Source: Rhinopomastus cyanomelas | Taxonomy: Eukaryota; Chordata; Aves; Bucerotiformes; Rhinopomastidae | Direction of reading: 5' to 3' | Assembly: GCA_013400115.1 (NCBI GenBank) | Contig: VXBP01002360.1 | Coordinates: 249,583-313,582, forward strand | DNA: 64,000 bases | Shown: positions 33,759 to 62,734 of the stretch, piece by piece | How positions within the stretch are numbered: position 1 is the first letter of the stretch | How the letters are laid out: every line of letters starts with the position of its first letter | Translations under genes and position numbers: made by a program | The notes under the pieces: generated by a model | Told to the model about the DNA's origin: nothing | The model's input: the letters and a program-made list of their open reading frames with translations, nothing else | The model's database searches: none

Positions 33759-34237
33759 TCCACAGAATCACAGAGCATCAGGGATTGGGAGGGACCCCGA
33801 AAGATCATCCAGTCTAGTCCCCACCCCCACAGCAGGATCACCTAGACAAAGTCACACAGGAACACATCCAGAGGGTTTCTAAACATCTCCAGAGAAGGAG
33901 ACTCCACAACCCCCCTGGGCAGCCCCTTCCAGGGCTCTGTCACCCTCACTGGGAAGAAGGTCCTTCAGATATTTATATGGAACCTCCTCTGTTCCAGCTC
34001 ACACCCACTGCCCCTCATCCTATCACTAGATGACACTGAGAAGAACCTGGCTCCATCCTCCTGACACCCACCCTTCACATATTTATAGACATTAATGTGG
34101 TGACCCCCCAGTCTCCTCCAAGCTGAAGAGACCCAGCTCCCCCAGCCTTTCCTCAGCAGGGAGGTGCTCCACTTCCTTCATCATCCTCGTTGCTCTACAC
34201 TGGACTCCCTCCAGCAGCTCTGTGTCCTTCTGGAACC
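33759..34237 (-). mobile_element. CR1 fragment
   Basis: 3'-complete complemented copy (GAGCATCAGGGATTGGGAGG) reaching ORF2 at CAGCTCTGTGTCCTTCTGG. Confidence 0.94.
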
Positions 34238-34483
34238 GCATTTCCTCCCACTTCACACCCGTGCCATGAGGTCTGAGGGGAGCTGCTGCAGCTCTGCACC
34301 GAGCAGTGCGGTTGCCTTGGCTGCTGCCATCAAATCAGCTATTCAGCCTCTAACGGAACCAAGACACGGGCTTGTTTTCCCTTCTCTCTCCATCGATCGG
34401 GTTTTTAGTGGTCGACATGCTCTTTAAAAAAGCCACAAACCAAACTGAACTCATTTACTCAAAGCCTCAAGGCATCATCTTGG

Positions 34484-34556
34484 CCAGAGAATCACTGAAT
34501 CGTTTGGGCTGGGAGAGACCTTTAAGACCATCAAGTCCAACCACTGACCCAGCACT
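34484..34556 (-). mobile_element. CR1 3' end, old
   Basis: Complemented ATCGTTTGGGCTGGGAGAGA box and AAGTCCAACCACTGACCC; about 70 bp. Confidence 0.75.
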
Positions 34557-34829
34557 AAGGAAAAAAAACCTCCCTACAAGAAAACAGATTCTCTGTCTGC
34601 AGAACAGGCACAACTCTGCCTAAAGAAAAACTCTGTTGTACCAAAGGAAAAACCACTGGAAGGTCCAGTTAGACACTTCTACTGGGATTTGGCACAGCCA
34701 CTGGACAGTTGGTGATTAAACTGCCAGCGTGGACAGTGCGTAAAAGGTCTGAACTTCCTCCTTCTACCGGGACTTCTATAGAGAACTTGTTTTCATTTTC
34801 CTCCCAGCAGGACCTGAAAACTTAGAGGA

Positions 34830-34997
34830 CAGAGCCCTGGAAGGGGCTGCCCAGGGGGGCTGTGGAGTCTCCTTCTCTGGAAAGATTTAAAACCCACCTG
34901 GACATGTTCCTGTGTGACTGGATCTAGGGGATCCTGCTCTGGCAGGGGTATTGGACTAGATGATCTTTTGGGGTCCCTTCCAATCCCTAATGATTCT
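34830..34997 (+). mobile_element. CR1 3' end, source of shared junction B
   Basis: Sense copy, GGGGCTGCCCAGGGGGGC to CAATCCCTAATGATTCTGTG, with the TTTTGGGGTCCC variant. Followed directly by shared segment copy B. Confidence 0.93.
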
Positions 34998-35185
34998 GTG
35001 ATCTCCTCCGCCTTATATCAGCTAATGCTGGGAGGCTTCCTGGCTCCAGATGGCTCTAACTGGTCACAGTGGAAATGGGGAAGAACATACTCTGCCTGTG
35101 CCAGCTCATCTGACTGAAGTTCCCCCAGCTTGGCATCACTGGGGCACTGGCTAACTCTAACGAAATGCACATTGATTCCACCCCA
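34998..35185 (+). repeat. Shared non-CR1 segment, copy B
   Basis: Counterpart of 13986-14171 in the other orientation. It is preceded by a CR1 3' end that shares the uncommon TTTTGGGGTCCC variant with copy A, so CR1 end and segment probably travelled together. Confidence 0.85.
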
Positions 35186-36112
35186 TTTTTCACAGCCCTG
35201 CTTCAGGGCTTCGTTCTCCTCTGTTCAGCCAAGCCCACAGCTCTGCCTTCTGAACCATCACTGCCACAAACTCTCTGACCACCAAGCGGCAGAAGGACCA
35301 ACGCGCTACAAAAGGAGAGGGGTAGCGATGCCCAGAGAACATCACAACCCGACCCATTGGCTGGAGGTCAACGCCAGGATCTCTTCCCTCCCAGAGCTCC
35401 CCAGCAGCTCTGGGACAAACGTGCCATCAGGCGTCTGCTGGTGCTGTGACAGAACAGACCCCCCCACCCGCCGGTGACACCCCACCGCGCTCGGCGGCTG
35501 CCAAACCTTACGCGACACGATCAGCAGAGGTGCCCACAGACAGGTCGGGGCTGTCTAACGCAGATAACAGCTGAGCTGGTCGGGCTGGGTCGGGCTTTTC
35601 GAGCACAGAGTGAACACAGGAGCCTCTTCTCCCGCTGAAACCCGCCAGCAGCACCAGAGAGGCTGCGAGGGGGTGACTTGCAGATCACTTCTCCCCCGCT
35701 TTTCTCGGGGGAAGACCAGAAATAGCCACAAATAGGTTTATAGACAGACTAACCCATTTAAATGCTAAACTGCAACTCAGCCCAGCCCGAGCCAGAGCAC
35801 CGGCGTCTGGCGCTGCCGGCTGCCGACGCTCCGCGCAGCAGGGTCTTTGCATGATGACAGAACCGCTCGGCTGCTGCTGCAGGGGAGGGAGGTTGGGGGG
35901 TCTTCCCCCCTCTGACTCAATGCAAAGGCAGCTCTGGGCAGCCCTGAGGAATTAACTTCTCAAATGGTTCAGCTCTCCCCTTCTCCCAAAGAGCTCTGCC
36001 ATGACTGCTCCAAGCAAAAAGGTTTGGGGGAACACATCTCTGCCGTCCCCCTGCTGTGTTCAGGACTCGGGCTCCACTTCAGAGAGCCTCAAGCCACTGG
36101 AGTAGTTCTTCT
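35186..36112. other. No gene seen; CpG-rich patch 35280-35840
   Basis: CpG-dense around 35455-35520 and 35795-35840. No recognisable coding exon. Confidence 0.5.
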
Positions 36113-36642
36113 CCCCCTCTACTCTGCACTGGGGAGACCACATCTGGAGTGTTGTGCCCAGTTCTGGGCTCCTCAGTTCCAGAAGGACACCGAGGTGCTG
36201 GAGGGAGTCCAGCGTAGAGCAACGAGGATGATGAAGGAAGTGGAACCACCTGCCTTATGAGGAGAGGCTGAGAGAGCTGGGGCTCTTGAGCTTGGAGAAG
36301 AGGAGACTGAGGGGTGACCTGATTAATGTCTTTAAATATATGAAGGGTGGGTGTCAGGAGGATGGAACCAGGCTCTGCTCAGTGTCATCTTGTGAGAGGA
36401 TGAGGGGCAGTGGGTGTGAGCTGGAACAGAGGAGGTTCCATATAAATATCAGAAGGAATTTCCCAGTGAAGGTGAGAGAGCACTGGAACAGGCTTCCCAG
36501 GGGGTATGTGGAGTCTCCTTCTCTGGGGACACTTAAACACTGGATGTGTTCCTTTATGACTTGATCTAAGTGACCCTGCTGTGTCAGGGGGATTGGACTG
36601 GATGATTTTTGAGGTCCTTTCCAATCCCTGATGATTCTATGA
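36113..36642 (+). mobile_element. CR1 fragment, long
   Basis: Sense copy from ORF2 (LYSALGRPHLECCAQFWAPQ in translation) to a TTCTATGATAAT tail. Confidence 0.94.
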
Positions 36643-37441
36643 TAATAGAGAGGGCAGGAATTAAAAGGTAGTTTTCTTTTTTAAGAGGAAGCACTGAAGT
36701 GGTGGGAGGAAAAACCACTGGTTCAGAGCCAAGTGGCCTCCTCTGATGAGGTGGGGAAAGAACAATTTAAAACACCAGTGTGAACAACAAACAAAATCAT
36801 GTGAAGTTGCTGGAGATGCCAAGGCTGACCGCACCATCGGGAAGCGCTCCAGCTTCTGAATCAGGCCACAGAGGTCTGTCCAGAAACCTCCTAAGGAGCA
36901 GTCAGCCGTCAACACAGACACACACCAGTTACAGCAAGGACAGCAGAGCTGCAGGGCTTGCTCTTCAGAAAGCTGCACCATGCTTCGTGTGGGTAGTCAT
37001 TGAAAGTGGGGGAAAAACAAGGCCACCTTCTGACTGTTCACCTTGATAAACCACTCTACTCTACCTGAGATCCCCCAACACTACATCTAAGCATCTACAA
37101 GGTCACCCCTAAACCAGATCCCCCACCACCACACCTAAGCATCTACAAGTTCCTGCCCTGCCCAGGCTCAGCTCATCTCTTTAACATTTTTACTGCTGCT
37201 CAGTCACCGCAGAGGGGTTTTGGTGACACAGCAAACCTGTGCGTGTCTCCCAGCTCATACATCAAATGTCAGGCCAGGGCTTAAAATATTCAGAGATGCT
37301 CTCGGACTGCTTGTAACAGCGATTCACGATCACCGCTCCATCCCATAAACTGCTCTTGGGTTTGGTTGTTAGTCCCATGATAAACCACAGCCAGGACTGG
37401 AAACACTCATGATGGGCAAAAGTTGAGGTAAAAGCAGAGTT
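36643..37441. other. No gene seen; contains the 48-bp tandem repeat
   Basis: Unique-looking sequence apart from 37068-37163. Confidence 0.55.
37068..37163 (-). repeat. 48-bp tandem duplication of a CR1 segment
   Basis: AGATCCCCCA at 37068 recurs at 37116, each followed by a segment ending TAAGCATCTACAA. The unit is the complement of the region just before the 3' end of older CR1 copies such as that near 20150-20180. Confidence 0.75.
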
Positions 37442-37625
37442 ATGGAAGGGACCTCAAAAGATCACCCAGTCCAGTCCCCCTGCCACAGCAGGACCACCCA
37501 GACCAAGTCACACAGGAACATGTCCAGGAGGGTTTTAAACATCTCCAGAGAAGGAGGCTCCACAACCCCCGTGGGCAGCCTGTGCCAGTGCTCCGTCACC
37601 CTCACGGTGGAGAAGTTCCTCCAGA
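37442..37625 (-). mobile_element. CR1 3' end
   Basis: Complemented; the first bases of the terminal box are missing (starts ATGGAAGGGACCTCAAAAG). Confidence 0.92.
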
Positions 37626-37767
37626 CACCAGGGCAAACCCTGCCCTCTGCCCAGCCAGCTCTGTTCTCAAGCCACGGGGCTGACGAACTGCCCTTCTCCT
37701 CAGTGCTTTTTGGAGGTACCCAGCAGTCATAGAGCCACCCAGGCTGGAAGGGATCTTTAAGAGCATC

Positions 37768-37995
37768 AGCAGTAGGGTGGCCAGCAGGGCTAGGGATGGA
37801 ATTCTCCCCCTGGACTGGACACTGGGGAGGCCTCCCCTCCAGTACCGGGGGCAGTGCTGGGCCCCTCACTTCAAGAAAGAAATGGAGGGGCTGGAGTGAG
37901 TCCAGAGGAGCGACGAGGCTGGGGACTGCAGGGAAAGGCTGATGAGGAGAGGCTGAGGGGGCTGGGGGGGGTTTATCCTGGAGGAGACTCAGGGA
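37768..37995 (+). mobile_element. CR1 ORF2-end fragment, old
   Basis: Sense; ACTGGACACTGGGGAGGCC, GGGGCTGGAGTGAGTCCAG, CTGATGAGGAGAGGCTGAGG. Truncated at both ends. Confidence 0.82.
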
Positions 37996-39019
37996 GGACT
38001 GCACGACTAACAGACTCGCCCTACACCACAGGGCTGGAGAACCCCAATAACTTCAGTTAAGGACAACAGCAGCACAACAAAAAAAGGTCCAGATCAACAC
38101 CAGAGAGTCCACCAAACCACCGATCACCGACAAGACAGAGCTCCCGAGGCCTCAGTCTTTGGGCCGGCCGTCCAGAAACAAAAACTCCAAATAACACAAA
38201 CTTTTTCCAGCCTTCCAGTTAAAAACCAACTTCACCCCTCATCAGGCCACAGCCCCCAACCCTGCTGCCCACAAAACCCTGTAGAATTCCACTCAAAACT
38301 CACCGGTGCTCCAGTGCTCCACGCAGCCAGCTCCAGCTCCCTCTGCCTCTGGGTGCTCACACAGGTGGGAGACCAAAGGGGTGGGTGGAGGGGGAACCAG
38401 GTGGCCTCAATTACCCTTAATTGCTTCATCACTTTAATCAGCTGCCCTGACCCACCTGTGCCTGCAGCCTCCTGGGTTTCTAGATGCTTCTCTCCTGAAA
38501 GGCTGTGGTGCAGCAGGTCCTTTACTCCTATGACTTGCTGTGACTATCTCCAGCACCAAGCAGCCCCAATTACCCTAATTGTTTAATTACTTTAAGCAGC
38601 CACCCTGACCCACCTGTGTCTGAGGCCCCTCAGATTTCTAGATGCTTCTGTCCTGAAGGGCTATCCTGAACCTGCCACGACTTGTTTTGACCCTCTGTGT
38701 TTCCAGCTCATGGCCTGCTGAGCACAGGAGCTCCAGGAGGGCAAGAGATGCTTTTCTTTACTTCGATGTGTTTTGCCCCATTTATTTAACAACCTTCTTC
38801 ATCCCTCTTGTTTGAGACTGGTGAAAACCCAAGGTAAAGGCAACTCAGACCTCCTGAAGCTGGGGTTCCCAAGGAGATCCATGAGGCCATCTCCATGCCT
38901 CCTCACACAGCTGATGCTGTCTCACAGCAGGGGCAGCACATCTCCACTGCAGGGTGGGCGACAGGCCTCCTCCCGTGTTTGGTGGGACTTCTGCCTAACC
39001 ATGAAGAAACCTCTTGACT
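37996..39019. other. No gene seen; contains the 160-bp tandem repeat
   Basis: Unique-looking sequence apart from 38408-38725. A minus-strand AATAAA near 38781 could be a distal SEC23A signal but has CR1 between it and the gene. Confidence 0.5.
38408..38725. repeat. About 160-bp tandem duplication, two diverged copies
   Basis: CAATTACCC starts at 38408 and again at 38567. Both copies continue through CCTGACCCACCTGTG and TTTCTAGATGCTTCT to a GACTTG...CCAGC segment. It does not look like CR1, and I do not recognise the family. Confidence 0.75.
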
Positions 39020-39185
39020 CTGAGCAGGGCAGAGCCCTGGCCCAGGCTGCCCAGAGAAGTGGTGGAGTCTCCTACGCTGGAGAGCTCAAACCCTGCCTGC
39101 ATCAGTCCTGTACCACCTGCTGTGGCAGGGGGTTGGACTGGATGATCCCCTTAATTCCCATCCAACCCTCACCAGTCTGACTCTT
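39020..39185 (+). mobile_element. CR1 3' end
   Basis: Sense; CAGAGCCCTGGCCCAGGC to GGTTGGACTGGATGATCCCC. Diverged. Confidence 0.82.
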
Positions 39186-39399
39186 TGAGATGGTCCAAGA
39201 GCTCTGTGTTCCCCGTCTTTGTGGCACTCTGCAAAGCTACACATGGAAACAGAGAGAGGGTCCTGTCCCCTAGCCATCTTCTCCTGCAGCTCATGAGGCT
39301 GTTTCCACTTGGGCTACATTTTTGCTGGACAAGTAGCCTGTGCAAGGAACTGCCTTTAGATCTGTACATTTCTGACTCCTTTTTGAGTCAAAAAAAGAC

Positions 39400-39480
39400 A
39401 CCTAGACAAGGACCTGGGCAACCAGCTATAGGTGGCCCTGCTTAAACAGAGGTCCCTTCCAACCAGAGCCATTCTGTGAA
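39400..39480 (+). mobile_element. CR1 3' end, old
   Basis: Sense; ACCTGGGCAACCAGC, GAGGTCCCTTCCAACC and ATTCTGTGAA. Confidence 0.7.
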
Positions 39481-39958
39481 AGGCAACACTGGGCACGTGG
39501 ACTGATCCATTCTCTGCAAACAGGGAGAAGGAGAGAATCCTGTCAAGAGAGGTGGCACAATTCTATCTCCCTGAGGGTCTCTGCAAGCAGCCTCCCTTTA
39601 TACTGTGGTGCTTCTCCAACAACTTCCCCCCTGCAGCAGACACCTGTCGCCATCCAACCCAGATTCTCTCTCAAGGTTGCTTGCCTCTGGGAAAGCAAGC
39701 CAGGGGAGGACTTTTCTCCACACTCTTCCATGAGAACCTGGACACCAGCAGTCTCTCACGGGAAAAAGGAATCATCCAAGTGTCACTGTCAGTTCTCAGC
39801 ACTTGAATGGTCTAAAACAAAACAAAGCTTCTGAATGTCTATCTCCTGAGCTGCCACTAGTGTGAAGGGTTTGGTACAGCTGGAAGTCTCACAAGTTTGA
39901 CACCAATTATGACACAAACAGAAGTGGGGCAGTTACTGCAGATTGGGTCATTACTGCC

Positions 39959-39964
39959 TTTATT
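39959..39964 (-). terminator. SEC23A: Candidate SEC23A polyadenylation signal AATAAA
   Basis: AATAAA reads on the minus strand here. About 30-50 bp downstream there is a GT-rich stretch (TGTTTGTGTC, TTGGTGTC), as expected of a downstream element. Confidence 0.55.
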
Positions 39965-40032
39965 CTCGCATTTCAAGCACCAACAGAAACCAGGACAATA
40001 AATACCAAAACAGCGAGAGAAAACCGTGTGGT

Positions 40033-40038
40033 TTTATT
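40033..40038 (-). terminator. SEC23A: Alternative SEC23A polyadenylation signal AATAAA
   Basis: A second minus-strand AATAAA 74 bp upstream of the first candidate. It could give a slightly shorter 3' UTR. Less clear downstream GT richness. Confidence 0.35.
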
Positions 40039-41332
40039 TGGATCGAGGCAAAAGGAACTCGTGGCATTCAGATTCCACAATGGCCAGGAACCCACTCCAT
40101 CAGGTTGCTGAGAATTTACAGAAGAACAGAAAAAAAACCAACCCTCGTGCTAGTCAGGCCAGTAAAAGGCTGGATTTCTGATGTCAAAACTGTCTCTTCC
40201 TTTAGACTTGGCACCATTTGTCACCGCCCGCTGCCACAGTCCACGTCTCCGCTCTGAGTCAGCGTCGCCTTAGCTATGTAAACATCTGGATTAGGTGTAA
40301 ACTTCAACGGGCACACGGGGAAGAAGCCCTGTTGACTGCCCACCCCCCGAAACAGCCCAGTGTGAAGGGGTATCGAGGGCATCACCCTGTGTTCTGTGTA
40401 ACCCTGCTTTGACAAGAACTACAGCCCGGCGAGCGCTCACCCAGCAGGATGCAGGGCCAAAGAGCAGTGCCACGCGTCACTGTGACGGCGTAAGGCAGTC
40501 ACTAGCAACACAGGGAAGTGTTTGAAGAGCTTTTTGGTTGGAAGAACAACGGCCAAGCTGAAAACCGAGGCTGAAGCTTTGTAGTGTAGGATTTCTTCTC
40601 AGCTCAAGCTCAAAGGGAGCAACGTGAGGATGTTGGTGTTGCTGTGTCTGGTAATGATTTTGTCAGGAACACAAGAGGGGGATGCAAATTTCATGCTGTA
40701 AGACTTTTGTGGTCTCAAACTCTAAGTGGAAATAAGGAAGAACTCTGTTCCCAAAGAATCAATGAGAAGAAACAGCTGAAACCAAGCACTTCTAAAACAA
40801 ACGTGAAAAATCCTCCCTCTGCAGGCAGCTGGGCAGCCCAGACCAAAAGGCTGAGTTAAAGACTATCTCGAAACGCTGTTTGTTTCCTCTTTGTTCGTGT
40901 TGTGCTGGAATTGAGAAGGAAAAGTCGCCGCAGGGGCAGCCTGGAAGGGCCAGTGTCACCAGGGATCTCCTTTCCTGTTCAACGCAGCTTTGCAGTGCAG
41001 GGCGGGATCAACCTCAACCATTTCAAAGGGAACTGAAATCACATGTCGAAGCTGTCGTAACGGATCACAAACTAATTGCAGTATCACAGTAATCAGAACG
41101 GCTCTTCTTTCCCTCTAATGATAACTTCATCTACTACCTGTCATTTTTACAAACTGTGGTTCATGTTTGCTGACAACAATAGCTTTTCTGTGAAAACGAT
41201 GCTGCTTTACTCTAGTCAGGCAGCCTGTGCACCTCAGAGACAGGGAAAAGGGGGAAGGAGACAAAGCTGAAATGTGGCTACAGCTCATCTCATGGCTGCA
41301 GCAACTCTGTGCCTCAAGCAGGCTTCAGAACC

Positions 41333-59507
<18,175 letters not shown>

Positions 59508-59749
59508 GGTTGACTTCCTCGTGTATCACTAAAATAAAAGGATAACCATCACCAGGATGTTGAAATGAAAACATCTTGAGCCATTTAAATACTGAACATA
59601 CTTAATGATGACTCCACATTTGTATACTGTGAGTTACAATCCATGAACACCAAGTAGTGTTTCTCAAATCCAACATACTGCTTTTTAAGGACTTTCGCTC
59701 ATGTATTTACTTGTTCACTCTGTTCATTATCCAAGAATCATTCATTACA

Positions 59750-60234
59750 GAATCACACAATTACTGAGGCTGGAAAAATCCTCTAAGTTCATTCAGCCCA
59801 GTCCAGGACCTAACATCACCACAATCAGCCAGACCAGGGCACTAAGGGCCACATCTCCAGAGATGAGGACTCCATCACTGCCCTGGGCAGTTCAGTCCAG
59901 GCTCTGATCACCCTTTCCCTGAGGAAGGGTTTCCTAACATCCAACCTAACCCTCCCTTGGCAGCTTCAGGCCCAGCCCTCTCATCCTGTCACTAGTTGCC
60001 TGAGAGAAGAGCTCAACATCCACCTGACTGCAACCTCCCTTCAGGGACTTGTAGAGAGGGAGAAGGTCCCCCCATGAGTCTCCAAGCTAAACACCCCGAG
60101 GTCCCTCAGCCTCTCTTCATCAGACTTTCCCTCCAGCCCCTTCCCCACCCTCACTGCTCCTCTGGATCCACTCCAGCACCTCAGCATGTTTCTTGAGGTG
60201 AGAGGCTCAGAACTGCCCCCAGTACTCGAGGTGA
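59750..60234 (-). mobile_element. CR1 in SEC23A intron 1
   Basis: Complemented ATTACTGAGGCTGGAAAAAT (older subfamily) into ORF2 at CCCCCAGTACTCGAGG. Confidence 0.93.
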
Positions 60235-61079
60235 GACACAAAGCATTTCATTCCCAACATCTCTTAAGAGCCAAATAGCAAAAAAGTCTTTTCTCCTAAA
60301 TCTGCTTGTATCAAGTTTTGTATGAGTTTGCTAATCATATTTTCAGCAACTCAAGATGCAGCCCACACACCAATGTAAAGGAGTAACGACGCGCTATTCC
60401 ACGAGAGCAAGTTCCTACAGCAGTGCTAAGAAATCACATTGTAAAGTGCCTTTCAACAACTGCTTCAACACAAATTTACCTTTTTGGGCACCAACCTAAG
60501 GTTCTCGATACTTTCAGCTACAGTTCCTCAGCAGCTGGGGAACACAGTCACATCTGAAGAGCTCAACAGATACCTGTGAGCATCTAAGACAGACAGCAAG
60601 AAGCAAGCGAGCTCCCACAACCCAAATCCCCTCAGCTGTATACATACAGTTCCCAAACACCTGCTGCAGTACAGCTTATAGCACTCGCAGAACTGGAGTG
60701 GGGTAGGACTGTACAGTATCAAGAGCAAATCTATGTGCCATGGCAACTGGAACGGAGGGAGTCATCAGGGACTTCGGGCAGGAGAGCTCTTCCACTGGCA
60801 CCTTTGCTCCAGTGGGTGTGAAGGCCATGGGGCAGGACGTAAAACTAAGCAGAAGCAAAGGGATCTTTGAAAAGTGACAGTTTGGGAACACACTGCTTTG
60901 AAATGACCGTGTTTTGAAACACTTTGAGAAACAACAGCAAACAGTAATGATTGTTTACGAACTCTAAAAGCTTCTCCTTCAGTCTTAGCACCTTTAAACA
61001 TTTAGCGTGAGCTGTCAGTGTGCAGTTGCAGCCTAGAAAGCCAACTGTGTCCTGGGCTGCAGCAAAAGCAGCAGTGACA

Positions 61080-61645
61080 GTCGGTTGAGGGAGGGGATTC
61101 TCCCCCTCTACTCTGCTCTTGTGAGACCTCACCTGGAGTGCTGTGTCCAGTTCTGGAGTCCCCGACATCAGAAGGACACAGAGCTCCTGGAACGGGTTCA
61201 GAGGAGAGCAACTCAAATGAGCAGAGGGCTGGAGCACCTCCCCTACAAGGACAGGCTGAGCAAGTTGGGATTGTTCAGCCTGGGGAAGAGGAGGCTCTCT
61301 CTTCTAGCAGCTTTCCAGTATCTGAAAGGGGCTACAAGAAAGCTGGGGGGTGCTTTTCACAAGGGTGGTAGTGAGAGAACAAGGGGGAAGGGTTCCAGAC
61401 TTGAAGAGGGGACACTGAGGTTGGATGTGAGGAACAAATCCTCATCCTGTGACAATGCTGAGATCCTGGAACAGGCTGCTCAAGGCAGTTGTGGCTGCCC
61501 CATCCCTGGCAGTGTTGGAGGCCAGGTTGGCTGGGGCCCTGAGTAACCTGCTCTAGTGAAGGTGTCACTGCCTGTGCAGGGGGGTTGGAACCAGACGACC
61601 TTTAAGGTCCCTTCCCACCCTGGCTGTTCTGTGATTCTATGATTT
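61080..61645 (+). mobile_element. CR1 in SEC23A intron 1, opposite to the gene
   Basis: Sense, long copy from ORF2 (LYSALVRPHLECCVQFWSPR in translation) to TTCTGTGATTCTATGATT. Confidence 0.94.
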
Positions 61646-62256
61646 ACAGGCCACATGTAAATGTGTCCCAGTACAGATCAGCAAAGTAACACCCACCAAC
61701 GCCTGGAAACAGAAACAAACCCCAAACATTGCTCTCTATGGCATTTTAAGACCCACAGTCCCTCATATGACCACTAAGTACCACTAAATCCATACAGCTT
61801 TCTGTGCACTTCTCTTACAACAGACTTGTTATTTCAGCTTATTACACACTACTGAAAATGTAAAAGAGACTGTTAAGAAAACATGAATTATTTTTATACT
61901 CAGATCAGCATTTCACATACGAATCTATCTCAGTTCTCAGGAGGAACTCAGACATAGGGGGAGAATTGCTTCATATTTATCTAAACCAACTGCAAATTGT
62001 CAAACTGACAACGTAATGATTTCATTCTCACTACTCGAACACCACCAACCCCGCAAACCAGCCCTGTTCACCCAGGACTTGGTTTTTGTACAATAACAAC
62101 TGTAGGTAACAACCCCTGTTAGTGACAACCCCAAAAGAGAAACCAAACGCAGCGGGGCTGCCCAAACACCATTTCTGTGCAGCTTTAGCTCTACCTCCTG
62201 GCAGAGCCCCCGTCACAGACACACGATCTGGGGACTGGCGAGCTGCGGGGTGGGGA

Positions 62257-62320
62257 GAGGGGCAAGCGCAAGGGGAGAGGGGCAAGCGCAAGGGGAGAAG
62301 CAAGGACAGAAGGACAGAAG
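62257..62320. repeat. Short tandem repeats in SEC23A intron 1
   Basis: A 20-bp unit containing GGGGCAAGCGCAAGG is present twice, followed by a 9-bp unit (AGGACAGA-type) repeated about twice. It sits inside the CpG island just downstream of exon 1. Confidence 0.8.
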
Positions 62321-62481
62321 GGGTCTCCCCTGCTCCACCACCACCGAGGGCAGCGAGAGCTCCCGAAGCCCGGTGACGGAGGGCGAGGTTTCCCCTGCCC
62401 TCCCCAGCCCGGCCCTAGGTGCCCCCCACACCCCCAGCGAGGAGCCCCGGTCCCGCCGCAGCCCCTACGCCAGACACTCAC

Positions 62482-62530
62482 GCCGCGTCCCGCCGCCGCT
62501 CCCCGCCCTCACGCAGCCAACATGGCTGAC
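62482..62530 (-). other. SEC23A: SEC23A exon 1 (untranslated), 5' end approximate
   Basis: A consensus splice donor (GCGGC then GTGAGTG on the minus strand) lies at 62481, inside the CpG island upstream of coding exon 2, where a non-coding first exon is expected. The transcription start is not visible; I place it near a YY1-like site at 62518-62528. If transcription starts at or above 62523, the exon contains a 4-codon upstream ORF (ATG at 62523-62521). Confidence 0.6.
62518..62528 (+). promoter_or_regulatory. YY1-like site near the inferred transcription start
   Basis: CCAACATGGCT matches the AANATGGC core typical of YY1 sites at TATA-less starts. Its complement contains the ATG of a possible 4-codon upstream ORF in exon 1. 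Confidence 0.35.
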
Positions 62531-62543
62531 GGGCGGGGCCGCG

Positions 62544-62551
62544 CCACGTCA
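62544..62551 (-). promoter_or_regulatory. SEC23A: TGACGTGG element (UPRE/CRE-like)
   Basis: The minus strand reads TGACGTGG, the core recognised by XBP1/ATF6-type factors and close to CRE-like sites used by CREB3-family factors. It lies about 60 bp upstream of the exon 1 donor. Sec23a is a known target of CREB3L2 (BBF2H7) in cartilage. Occupancy here is inference. Confidence 0.5.
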
Positions 62552-62734
62552 AGGGGCAGAGAGCGGCGGCACCGGGAGGGTGGAGCCGGCGGGGCCGGGG
62601 GCGGAGCTCTGCTTCGGGGGGTCCTGCCGGGAGACCCCCCGGTTCACCCTGCTTCTTCCACCCGGTGTGTTTATGGCAGCCTGGAACCCCTGGTTTATGG
62701 GTTGGTCCGGCTGCCTCGGGGGGAAGGACATTGA

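Larger units (their letters stand above)
39940..41332 (-). other. SEC23A: SEC23A 3' untranslated region (inferred extent)
   Basis: About 1.4 kb between the stop codon and the first well-placed polyadenylation signal. It is free of recognisable CR1, unlike the flanks, which fits a transcribed and constrained region. A second possible signal lies at 40033-40038. The true end needs transcript data. Confidence 0.6.
62190..62660. promoter_or_regulatory. SEC23A: SEC23A promoter CpG island
   Basis: A GC-rich block dense in CpG, covering exon 1, the start of intron 1 and the proximal promoter. GC boxes are visible at 62531-62540 (GGGCGGGGCC), around 62507-62513 and around 62607-62613. There is no TATA box, as usual for a housekeeping coat gene. 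It borders a very AT-rich repeat on its upstream side. Confidence 0.85.

Noticed and set aside
38781..38786. Distal AATAAA as the main end of SEC23A
   Set aside because: It would require a 3' UTR including two CR1 scraps at 39020-39480; the signal at 39959 with its GT-rich downstream element is the simpler choice.
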